This document shows, one piece after another, positions 36,540 through 47,757 of a stretch of DNA of 64,000 nt (positions are counted from its first letter, which is position 1; every line of letters begins with the position of its first letter). The translations under genes were made by a program, and so were the position numbers. This DNA is from Phaseolus vulgaris (Eukaryota > Streptophyta > Magnoliopsida > Fabales > Fabaceae), in the NCBI RefSeq assembly GCF_000499845.2, contig NC_023756.2, positions 3,187,332-3,251,331 on the forward strand, read 5' to 3'. Under the pieces are notes generated by a model that ran no database searches, was not told where the DNA came from, and saw nothing but the letters and a program-made list of their open reading frames with translations.

Positions 36540-37072
36540 CTTTTTCTTAAGGCTAGTCTTGCACCTTAGAAGTAGGTTTTATGTGTATTATATGTAGATT
36601 AGAAGAAAAAAAAACCTAGCCACTATGTAACACATACGGTCAAGTCATTTCTAGAAAAAAATCATAGAACATAAATAGGCTAAGTGGGAAAGCGGGGAAA
36701 ACAGAGAAACCCAAAGGATGAGAAAACATAAACGTGAAGTGAGAATAAAAGAGAAAAAGTCAGGGAAACAACATAATGCAGATATAAGGTTTCAGAGAAA
36801 GCACGAAAAATAGAGAAACCCAATGAGAAAAAGTAAACATGTAGTGAGAATGAGAGAAAAAAATCAGGAAAAAGTGAAAACCGCGAGTAGTGTACGTGAG
36901 CTTCTCACAACGTGGCACGTGTTCATCGTAGAGTGAGTCATGCATATGTGTTGTATGATTCACACGTGCAAAAACTTCTATTTTTGGTAAAAAGTGTTTG
37001 AGAATTTTTTTGTAGAAATTTGTGGTGTAAACTCATGTCAAAGCTTAACTTGGAAGTAGGTTCTATGTGTAT

Positions 37073-37078
<6 letters not shown>

Positions 37079-37109
<31 letters not shown>
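37079..37109. repeat. (TA)n expansion in satellite A
   Basis: About 31 bp of TA at the monomer position following GTTCTATGTGTATTATA. Confidence 0.9.
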
Positions 37110-37112
<3 letters not shown>

Positions 37113-38131
37113 CCGTGTCAGAGAAAGATTTAATAAAAGTATTGAAGAAATTATTAAAAAACGTATAAGAAAAAAACCTAAAAACCGTGTACCACAGACA
37201 GTGAATCCATTTCTAGCAAAAAATCATAGCACATATATAGGGTAAGTGGGAAAGCGGGGAAAATAGAGAAAGTCAAAGGATGAGAAAACATAAACGTGAA
37301 GTGAGAATAAGAGAGAAAAAATCAAGGAAAACACATAACACAAATGTAACGTTTGGGAGATAGCAGGAAAAGCAGAGAAACCCAATGAGAAAACGTAAAC
37401 GAAAAGTGAGAATGAGAGAGAAAAAATAAGGAAAAAGTGAAAACCGTGAATGGTGTACGTGGCCTTCTCACAGCGTGGCACGTGTTCATTGTAGAGTGAG
37501 TCATGCATATGTGTTGAATGATTGACACGTGCAAAAAAAATTATTTTTGGTATAAATTGTTTTATAATTTTTTTAGCAGAAATCTATGGTGTAAACACAT
37601 GTCAAAACTTACCTTGGAAGTAGGTTCTATGTGTATTATGTATAGATAAATCGTGTCAGAGAAAGATTTAATAAAACTATCGAAGAAATGTTAAAAGTAT
37701 GTATTACGGTGAATCCATTTCTAGCAAAATTCATAGCACATACATAGGGTAAGTGGGAAAGCGGAGAAAACAGAGAAACCCAAAGAATGAGAAAACATAA
37801 ATGAAAAGTGAGAATAAGAGAGAAAAAAACCAGGGAAACCACATAGCACAGGTATAAGGTTTCATAGAAAGCAGGAAAAGCAGAGAAACCCAATGAGAAA
37901 AGGTAAACGTGATGTGAGAATGAAATTGAAAAAATAAGGAAAAAGTGAAAATCGTGAATGGTATATGTGGCCTTCTCACAGCGTGGTACGTGTTCATCAT
38001 AGAATGAGTCATGCATACGTGTTGTATGATTGCCACGTGCAAAAAAAAAAATTATTTTTGGTAAAAATTGTTTTAGAAAGTTTTTACTTAAATTTGTGGT
38101 GTAAACTCATGTCAAATCTTACCTTGGAAGT

Positions 38132-38134
<3 letters not shown>

Positions 38135-38184
<50 letters not shown>
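38135..38184. repeat. (TA)n expansion in satellite A
   Basis: About 50 bp of TA at the same monomer position, here directly after TTGGAAGTAGG. Confidence 0.9.
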
Positions 38185-38187
<3 letters not shown>

Positions 38188-40161
38188 TAACAGTGTCACA
38201 GAAAGATTTAATAAAAGTATTGAAGAAATGTTCAAAAAAGTATTAGAAAAAAACCTAGACACTGTATACCACAGACGGTGAAGCCATTTCTAGCAAAATT
38301 CATAGCACGTATATATGGTAAGTGGGAAAGCAGGGATAACCGAGAAACCCAAAGGATGAGAAAACATAGACGTGAAGTGAGAATAAGAGAGAGAAAAATA
38401 AGGGAAAACACATAACACAAATGTAAGGTTTCAGAGAAGACAGTAAAAACAGAGAAACCCAATGAGAAAACGTAAACGTGAAGTGAGAATGAGAGAAAAA
38501 AATTTAGGGAAAAGTGAAAGCCATGAGTGGTGTACATGGCATTCTCACAGTGTGGCACATGTTCATCGTAGAATTAGTCATGCATATGTGTTGTATGATT
38601 GTCACGTAAAAAAATTCTATTTTTGGTAAAAATTGTTTTATAATTTTTTTAGCAAAAATCTGTGGTGTAAACACGTGACAAAACTTACCTTGGAAGTAGG
38701 TTCTATGTTTATTATATATAGATTAGCCGTGTTAGAGAAAGATTTAATAAAAGTATTGAAGAAATGTTAAAAGTATGTATTAGAAGAAAAAAACTTAGAC
38801 ACTACGGTGAAGCCAATTCTAGTAAAAATTATAGCACATATATAGGATAGCTGGGAAAGTGGGGAAAACAGAGAAACCCAAAGGATGAGAAAACATAAAC
38901 ATGAAGTAAGGATGAGAGAGAAAAAATCAGGAAAAAAACATAGTACAAATGTAAGGTTTCAGAGAAAGCAGGAAAAACAGAGAAACCCAATGAGAAAACG
39001 TAAACGTGAAGTGAGAATGAGAGTGAAAAAGTAAGGAAAAAGTGAAAACCGTGAGTGGTATATGTGGCCTTCTCACAGCGTGACACGTGTTCATTGTAGA
39101 GTGAGTCATTGTATGATTGACACATGCAAAAAAATCTATTTTGGTAATAATTGTTTTAGAATTTTTTTTGTATAAATGTGTAGTGTAAATTCATTTCAAA
39201 CTTACATTGAAAGTAGTGCCAGAGAAAGATTTATTAAAAGTATCGAAGAAATGTTAACAACATGTATTAAAAGAAAAAAAACCTAGACATTATGTACCAC
39301 AGACGGTGAAGCCGTTTATAGCAAAAATGATAGCACATATATAGGGTAAGTGGGAAAGTGCGGAAAATAGAGAAACCCAAAGGATGAGAAAACATAAACG
39401 TGAAGTGAGAATGAGAGAAAAAAATTAGGAAAAAGTGAAATATGTGAGTGGTGCACATGACCTTGTCACAACGTGGCACATGTTCATCGTAGAGTGAGTC
39501 ATGCATATGTGTTGAATGATTGACACGTGCAAAAAAATTTATTTTTGGTCAAAATTGTTTTATAATTTTTTTGGCAGAAATCTGTGGTGTAAACACGTGT
39601 CAAAACTTACCTTGAAAGTAGGTTTTATGTGTATTGTATATAGATTAATCGTGTTAGAGAAAGATTTAATAAAAGTATCAAAGAAATGTTAAAAGCATTT
39701 ATTAGAAGAAAAAAACCTAGACACTGTGTACCACATACGGTGAAGCCATTTCTAGCAAAAATCATAGCACATATATATGATAAGTTGGAAAACGGGGTAA
39801 ACAGAGAGACCCAAAGGATGAGAAAACATAAATGTGAAGTGAGGATGAGAGAGAAAAAATCAACATAGCACAAATGTAAGGTTTGAGAGAAAGCAGACAA
39901 ACTGCGAAACCTAATGAGAAAATGTAAACATGAAGTGAAGACGAGAGAGAAAAAATCAGGAAAAAATGAAAATCGTGCGTGATGTACGTGGCCTTCTCAC
40001 AACATGATACATGTTCATCATAGAGTGAGCCTTGCATATGTATTGTATGATTGACACGTGCAAAAAATTCCATTTTTGGTAAAAATTGTCTTAGAATTAT
40101 TTTGTAGAAATTTGTTGTGTAAACACATGTCAAATCTTATCTTGAAAATAGGTTCAATGTG

Positions 40162-40164
<3 letters not shown>

Positions 40165-40195
<31 letters not shown>
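40165..40195. repeat. (TA)n expansion in satellite A
   Basis: About 31 bp of TA, again after GGTTCAATGTGTATTA. Confidence 0.9.
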
Positions 40196-40198
<3 letters not shown>

Positions 40199-40720
40199 CT
40201 GTGTCAGAGAAAGATTTAGTAAAAGTATTGAAGAAATGTTGTATTAGAAGAAAAAATCATAGACAATGTGTACCACAGACGGTGAATCCATTTTTAGGAA
40301 AAATCATAGCACATATATAAGGTAAGTGAGAAAGCGGGAAAAGCAGAAAAACCCAAAGGATGAGAAAACATAAATGTGAAGTGAGGATGAGAGAGAAAAA
40401 ATTAGGAAAAAAATTAACACAATGTAAGGTTTTATAGAGAAAGCAAGAAAAATAAAGAAACCCAATGAGAAAACATAAACGTAAAGTGAGGATGAGAGAA
40501 AAAAAATTAGGGAAAAATTAAAACTGTGAGTGGTGTACCTGACCTTCTCACAGCGTAGCACATGTTCATCGTATAGTGAGCCATGCATATGTGTTTTACA
40601 TGTGTAAAAAAATTTACTTTAGGTAAAAACTGTTTTAAATTTTTTTTTACAAACATTTGTGGTGTAAACACGTGTCAAAATTTACATTAAAAGTAAGTTC
40701 TATTTGTATTATAGATAGAT

Positions 40721-42363
40721 ATTAATATGTAATAATCAATGAAGTGTATCCTACATATAATATATATAATATAATAATTATAATGTTATATAATATAATA
40801 AGTAAAATGATAATAACAAATAAATAATAAATTATAATTTAATATTTAATTAAGATTAATTTATAATAAAAATAATATGGTCATTTTATAAATATTTAAT
40901 TATTTTAATTATTTTTAAAATTTACTACATCAAACATTTACAAACTTTTTATTTATTTATTTTTACTTTCTAGTTCTTTTCTTAATCAAAATAATCACAT
41001 TTTTAATTTCTTTTGTTTCTTATTTTCTCTTTTCAATCCAACGACAAGAAATATATATGTAATTGTATAGGGTCTGAACATTACTTGCTAACAATTGAAT
41101 CCTCTTCCTTGATTATATTTTATTCTTTTTCTTTCTTGTGTTTGGTCCTCAACTCTCCGTCGGCAGTGCACCTACCAAATGTTTTCTAACGATCAAGTAA
41201 GTACTCATTGTTTGAACATAGTTAATGTATTAATAAAATATACCTTATTATTGTATAATCATGTTTATTTATAAAGTTTTAATGGACTATGTCTTTGATG
41301 GACTGCATTTAATGTGTATTACAACTTAACTGAAATTACTTAATTTGGTGCGTATCTTCTTAATTTACCTTAGTGCATTAACTCTGGTTGGTCAAACAAC
41401 CTCCTCCTATACCACATAATGTGCTTTGGTTGGTCAAACAACCTCCTCCTATACCACATAATGTGCTTTGTCCACTCTCCGACCGATACAATATATATAT
41501 CAAATTTTTTATGAATAAATTTTAAAGGTTTCAATCTAATCTTCAATATAACATGCATAATATTATTTATAATAATAATATTTGTGGTGATATTAGTTTA
41601 GGACGTTAGGTTATTGTTATTAAATGACAAATGTTGTTTTTGATTATTATGATATGACATTTTATTGAATTTTTAGTTCAGTTTATCTAAATGTACTTTT
41701 ATTTTTATTTTATTTTTGTCTGTTATTTTTTGGGCTACCTTTTTTATAAGAAAAAAAAGCTGTGAAAATGAAGTTGACTTGAATAAATTAATATATGAAA
41801 CATTAGGTTAACTAAAAAATATTATGACATAAATCAAATGAGAGACTTTCTTTACTTACTCTATTTAGTTTAATGAGTTTACTTTAAGCCAACTCTAAAT
41901 GTTTTATACAATAATAATTAAATTTAAAAGGATAATAGTGTTATTTTATTAAAATATATACAAGTATTTAATTTATACATTAAACCATTATATATAATAT
42001 TTAAAATTACTTATTTATTTTTAAAACAATACACAACTTTCATCAAATATTAAATTTAAAAATAAAGAAAGATAAACATATGTATGTTAAAAAGGTGAAA
42101 AGACCAAGTTTATTAAAGACAGAACTGAGAATTAATAAAGATTTCATTACTAATTTGAAACCAAAATTTAACTAATTTTTTAAAAAATATATTTAATTTT
42201 TCCAAAGTGGTGAAAAGATATGAATCTTGACATTCATAATCCATTTTTTTTTCTACACCTACTTTACAATTTTAGTACTATTATTTCAATTATCTTTTAT
42301 ATTATTTATTTATGAATTTATATTTTATTATATATATTATTAGAATTATTACATCAAAATTTG
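40721..42363. other. AT-rich region upstream of CUL3
   Basis: No gene is seen. It contains a perfect 42-bp tandem duplication at 41386-41469 (unit begins GGTTGGTCAAACAACCTCCT). The remainder is AT-rich and would include distal CUL3 promoter sequence. Confidence 0.6.
41386..41469. repeat. Perfect 42-bp tandem duplication
   Basis: Units at 41386-41427 and 41428-41469 are identical, ending ACATAATGTGCTTT. This is a very recent duplication or an assembly artefact. Confidence 0.95.
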
Positions 42364-42370
42364 TATATAA
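42364..42370 (+). promoter_or_regulatory. Putative TATA box of CUL3
   Basis: TATATAA lies 330 bp before the start codon. It would place transcription start near 42395-42400 and give a leader of about 300 nt rich in CT and (ACTC)n (42458-42478). Confidence 0.45.
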
Positions 42371-42434
42371 CTCTTTTGTAAAATTATAATTTTTGAAAAG
42401 AGAAAGTCCCCTTTGTGAATCCCTCTTCTCAACT

Positions 42435-42440
42435 ATGTGA
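42435..42440 (+). promoter_or_regulatory. Minimal upstream ORF (ATG-TGA) in the CUL3 leader
   Basis: ATGTGA, a start codon directly followed by a stop, in the predicted 5' leader. Start-stop elements can stall ribosomes in plants. Its use here depends on the unproven transcription start. Confidence 0.4.
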
Positions 42441-42699
42441 GGTTACTTACAACTCACCACTCACTCACTCACTCACTCCCATTTCATTCTTTGCTTCCTT
42501 CAATCCCTTCCCTTCTCTCTCAAAAACCCTAATCCCCAATTCCTCCAATCGCTTCTCCCTCCGTGCTCCGTCGCTAGGGTTCGTCCTCTCTAATCTCTTC
42601 ATTTCTCCAATTCCCTCTTCTCCGTCTCCATTTTCTTTCCTTCTCTCTCTGAATTCAACTTTGCGCGTAGCGCTTTAGGGTTCCGATTCGTCGGGGAAG

Positions 42700-45600
42700 A
42701 TGAGCACGCAGAAGAAGCGCGCGTTCCAGATAGAGGCGTTCAAGCACCGCGTGGTGGTCGATCCCAAGTACGCCGAGAAGACGTGGAAGGTTCTAGAACA
42801 CGCTATCCATGAGATATACAACCACAACGCCAGTGGCCTTAGCTTTGAGGAGCTTTACAGGTTAATTCATCCGGTTAACTGTCAATTAACGCTTCTTCGA
42901 TTTCACTGCTCCAACTTCGGTGTGAATTGTGCCAGATGCGATTTTGGGTTTTTTTTTCCCAATAGTGTTGTTTTGTTGTGTTTTCTGTGCTTCTGTGTCG
43001 TGTTGTTTTAAGTAAATTGAGCTGACACCTTATGTTTTTGCACATGTTGTCTCTTCTTTTTCAACTGCTACACTGATCCCCTTGATTGCTTGAAAACATT
43101 ACGTTGTCCATCCTTAATTATTCGAAAAAAAATTATATTATGACCTTATATAAAAGATGTTGTAAACGTTAAGTACGGGGATTATGTGCAATTTGAAAAA
43201 CGTCGGGGCTGTGAGTGTAATTTACTCTTTATATATATATATACATAATTACTGTGTTATGGAGGATTTGTAGTTGAATGTTTAGCCTGAGGATGATAAA
43301 AAAGTGTAGACGAATTGCTTTACTGAAAATTTCGTTTGTCTTTGAAAAATTGAATTGAACCTACTGTGTTTATTGATCAAACAAGTTTTTTTTTTATAAT
43401 TTTCAACCGTCTATCTGAAATGAGTCTTATGAAGTTAGTCTTTCACATAAGAAGGTTGTATGTAGAGAGATAGGCCTGCTGAGGGATTTTAACTTTGATA
43501 AGACCACATTTCTGTACTGTTTTTATTTTCACATTTGTATTAATCATTTTTTTCCAAACTTGTCTCAAACTGGTCTGTCCAGCTAGTTCAATAAAATTTA
43601 CAATATTTAAAACTGCTGCCTTACTTACCTCAACTGAGTTGGATGACCGCTACAATTTTTAAAGCTATGGTATTAATCGAAAGGCTCTTTTTTAATGTTG
43701 AAGTTGTCTACCTGCAATCAGTATTCCAATCTTGGTCATTCACATAAAAAGGTTATATGAAGGGAGATAGTCCTAAAGTGATTTTAATTTTGGAAAGATC
43801 CCAGGATTTTTAAGCCTACAATCTATTTTTTTTAATGTAATCCTGTCATGTGAAAATCTAATATTTCCTGTTGTATAACCACCATACATGGATGGTCAGA
43901 ATTATTTTAATGTTTTAGTCATAATCATCATTTTATTTATATTTTTTAAATTTACTCTCTAATCGCTAACCTAATATGATTTTGTATTATTTTATGTATA
44001 TGTGTGTATCTCAATATATTTAGTATTAAGTTATTGATTTTTGATGAGTTTAAAGGTGGAGGGATGTCTTAGCTCTTGGCAAGCCAATTTAGTGTAAAAC
44101 TCATACAGATACTGAACATGGACCCCTTCAAGTGGGGGTTTATGTTATTTGTGTATCCTGGAACGTGCACATGTTTCAACATTTCACTTTTTCTAGTTCA
44201 GAGCTACGCTGTGCTTTGGAGGTGTTCTTTTATTTCATCTGTTTCTGTGCTACAATACCGGAAAACATACTTCATCTTATCATGTTGTGGTTTCCTTGAG
44301 GCTTACAACTTGCAAATATTGACAGAGATTCTTATATGATATGACACATTATTTTGACCAGTTCCCTGTGATGCTCTTTGGCCGTTGTAGATTATTATGC
44401 TTTTTGTATGGTCAGTTCACCAGCTTGTTCTTATTCACATGGAAATTAGCATGTAATGTGTTCTCAGCCTATTTCATACCATTTAGTTAGAAGAAAAAGC
44501 ACCAATCTATATTTAGTTATTTACTGATTGATACCACAGACCTCCCTTAAATTTGTTGTTTATTAATAATTATGTGATTTCCTGTAGTTTAGTTTTCTTT
44601 AAATTGATTAATTGCCTAAGCTTGCTTAATTAATTTGCCCATAGATAGATCTCTCTAGCCATCTTTGTATATTTGTATATATATTTTTTTAATTTCTGAT
44701 CACTGTGATCTGCCCATTCAGGAACGCTTATAATATGGTGTTACACAAATTTGGGGAGAAACTTTACACAGGACTTGTGACGACCATGACTTCTCATCTA
44801 AAAGAAATTTCTCAATCAATTGAATCTGCTCAAGGAGAAATTTTCTTGGATGAGCTCAATAGGAAGTGGGCAGATCATAACAAGGCATTGCAAATGATCC
44901 GAGATATACTGATGTACATGGATCGAACATTTGTACCAAGCAACCATAAAACTTCTGTTCATGAGCTTGGATTGAATCTTTGGAGAGATGTTGTGATCCA
45001 TTCCATCAAAACTCAGGCTAGGCTGCTAGATACACTTCTTGAGCTTGTGCTTCGAGAAAGGAATGGTGAAGTAATAAACAGAGGATTGATGAGAAATATA
45101 ATAAAGATGCTTATGGATTTGGGTTTGCCTGTTTACCAGCTTGACTTTGAAAAGCATTTTCTTGATGTATCTTCAAATTTTTACGGTTGTGAGTCCCAGA
45201 AATTCATTGAAACATGTGATTGTGGTGATTATCTGAAGAAAGCTGAGAGACGTTTAAATGAAGAGTTGGAGAGAGTATCTCATTACTTGGATCCCAGAAG
45301 TGAGTCAAAGATAACGAATGTGGTGGAGAAGGAGATGATTGAAAGCCATATGCATACTCTAGTTCATATGGAGAACTCAGGCCTAGTTAGTATGCTTGTG
45401 GATGACAAATATGAAGACTTGCAAAGAATGTATAATTTGTTTCGCAGGGTGCCTGCTGGACTCACAATTGTTAAAGAAGTCATGACCTCTTTTATTCGGG
45501 ATACAGGTAAGCAGCTAATTATGGATCCGGAAAGGCTGAGAGATCCTGTGGATTTTGTTCAACGACTGCTGGATTTGAAGGATAAATATGACAAGGTTAT

Positions 45601-46762
45601 TACAATGTCTTTTAACAATGACAAGACATTTCAGAATGCCTTGAATTCTTCTTTTGAATATTTCATCAATTTGAATGCCCGGTCTCCAGAGTTCATCTCT
45701 TTGTTTGTGGATGACAAACTTCGCCGAGGGTTGAAAGGGGTTGGCGAGGAGGATGTGGAGATTGTACTGGACAAAGTCATGATGCTTTTCCGGTACCTAC
45801 AGGAGAAGGATGTGTTTGAGAAGTATTACAAGCAACACTTGGCAAAAAGGCTTCTTTCAGGGAAAACTATATCTGATGATGCAGAAAGGAGTTTGATTGT
45901 TAAGCTCAAAACAGAATGCGGATACCAATTCACTTCTAAGTTAGAGGGTATGTTTACTGACATGAAGACTTCGCATGATACAATGCAGGGTTTCTATACA
46001 GGCCAAGGTACTGAGTTGGGGGATGGCCCTACACTATCTGTCCAGGTGCTTACAACAGGATCATGGCCTACTCAGCCTAGCCCACCGTGTAATCTTCCAT
46101 CAGAAATATTGGGTGTGTGTGACAGGTTTCGAACATATTATCTTGGCACACACAATGGTAGGAGATTGTCCTGGCAAACTAATATGGGGACTGCTGATTT
46201 GAAAGCAACATTTGGTAAGGGCCAAAAGCATGAGTTGAATGTTTCCACATACCAAATGTGTGTACTCATGCTTTTCAACAACGTTGAGCAGTTGACTTGT
46301 AAGGAGATAGAGCAAGCTACAGCCATTCCCATGTCAGATTTGAGGAGGTGCCTTCAGTCTCTTGCCTGTGTGAAAGGAAAAAATGTTCTTCGAAAAGAGC
46401 CAATGAGCAAGGACATTGCAGAGGATGATACGTTCTTCTTTAATGACAAATTCACAAGCAAGTTCTTCAAGGTAAAGATAGGGACTGTGGTTGCACAGAG
46501 GGAGTCTGAACCAGAAAACCTAGAAACTCGGCAAAGAGTGGAGGAAGACAGAAAGCCACAGATCGAGGCAGCAATTGTTAGGATAATGAAATCAAGACGA
46601 ACTCGAGATCATAATAATATCGTTGCTGAGGTCACAAAGCAGCTGCAGTCACGCTTTTTGCCTAATCCTGTTGTTATTAAGAAAAGAATTGAATCCCTTA
46701 TTGAGCGTGAGTTTCTGGAGAGGGATAAAGTGGACAGAAAACTGTATCGCTATCTTGCTTGA
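42700..46762 (+). CDS. CUL3: Cullin-3, scaffold of BTB-CUL3-RBX1 ubiquitin ligases
   Basis: Two exons, 42700-42860 and 44722-46762, joined through AG|G (Arg) across a GT-AG intron of 1861 bp. They encode 733 aa; Arabidopsis CUL3A is essentially the same length. The N terminus MSTQKKRAFQIEAFKHRVVV and the FEELYRNAYNMVLHKFGEKL stretch are cullin-3 signatures in the first cullin repeat, where BTB adaptors bind. The middle includes the cullin-homology region that recruits RBX1 (FRYLQEKDVFEKYYKQHLAK). The C-terminal winged-helix domain holds the neddylation motif IVRIMKSRR, with K677 the expected NEDD8 acceptor, and ends DRKLYRYLA. Everything expected is intact. Known roles: light signalling, ethylene synthesis control and embryo development through BTB adaptors. 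CUL3A and CUL3B copies cannot be told apart here. Confidence 0.97.
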
Positions 46763-47757
46763 ACTGTGTATTTGCTTTTGTTTTGGCATTGCACCTATCT
46801 GATTCTGTCTCATGAGTTAGAGTGCTCATCATAAAATATTTCTACTGTAACTCTCCTTTGCATATCAACAAAACATAGACTTGTTAGGTTCACTTCTTTC
46901 AGCCTCCATAAAAAAATTGAAATGACAGTTCTACTCTCTTCATCTTCTCCATTGAGATCCATTTTTCACTTCTCAGTTGTAATAACCCGCACCTCCACCG
47001 TTACTGCCGCAATAGCTTCCCACCTCTATGTGTCATCATAAGCACAAAAAATGTCATAAGCATAAAAAATTGTATTATGAATTACACAAATTAAAAGGCA
47101 AATTTTGTATTTTTCAGATTGTGAATATAGATTTAGCAATTATGCAAGAAGAATTTGCCTTTTCTCCAAATAAAAAAATCGATACTTTTTTTAGCTTGTA
47201 GCCCTTAATTGACATATACTTTTCAATCATTTTGGATATAAAATTACTTCTTTAACTATTAAGAGGTTATAATATTAATTTGAGAGTTGAGTGACCTTAC
47301 AAGTAAGGAAAAGACAGAGTTCAAGACTCTTCCTAGAGAGAAAATACTCCAAACAAACATATTTCTAACAATAATCCAGCCTGATTCTTCCAACCTTTCC
47401 CTCTCTCCAAATACCAAACTCTTTGCTACATATCCATCATGTCACTTGAACCTTGTTCTTCTCTCACCTCCATAGACTTTTGGTATTCCCAAAATACCCT
47501 GATGTAATATTATGAATTATGTAATTCATAAATTTTTTTCTAAATTCGTAATTAGCTTCTAGATTACGTAATACATAAGTCTTTTTTTTCAAATACATGA
47601 TTAATTACTGGATTACATAATCTGGAAGTCTTTTCTCAATGGCGTGTCTGGATTACATAATCCAGAAGCTACTCTAAAATCCAGACTTTCGGATTATATA
47701 ATTGAAATACCATTTTTAAAAAATATATTTTGGATTATATAATCTGTGAGCTATTTT
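46763..47757. other. CUL3 3' flank and AT-rich spacer with palindromic motifs
   Basis: The first roughly 150 bp are probable 3' UTR. At 47500-47740 several GGATTACATAATC-type units occur, including TCTGGATTACATAATCCAGA at 47647-47666 with perfect 9-bp arms. These resemble the motifs at 34900-35040. No gene is seen. Confidence 0.6.

Larger units (their letters stand above)
36540..40720. repeat. Satellite A: about eight tandem monomers of 440-566 bp
   Basis: The anchor CATAGCACATATATAGGGTAAGTG recurs, with variation, near 36660, 37220, 37730, 38300, 38830, 39330, 39765 and 40305. Each monomer includes an internal near-duplication (AGAGAAACCCAAAGGATGAG, then AGAGAAACCCAATGAGAAAA about 110 bp later). 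It also has a GCACGTGT...ACACGTGC pair and the stretch TTACCTTGGAAGTAGGTTCT. The strand is purine-rich (GA), so the complement carries long F/S/L-rich frames of 67-126 codons that I treat as compositional. Monomer similarity is imperfect, so it is not newly amplified. Confidence 0.9.

Noticed and set aside
36760..40588. Family of eight similar F/S/L-rich open frames on the minus strand (67-126 codons)
   Set aside because: They follow satellite A monomers. The strand is CT-rich and therefore poor in stops, the products are low complexity, and frames break at monomer indels.
42415..42678. 87-codon frame in the CUL3 leader
   Set aside because: Begins at GTG, is S/P/L-rich from CT-rich leader sequence and has no conserved features.
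43012..44721. Additional exon in the CUL3 intron (such as the frame at 44076-44339)
   Set aside because: The exon 1 to exon 2 join reproduces the cullin-3 sequence with no missing residues.
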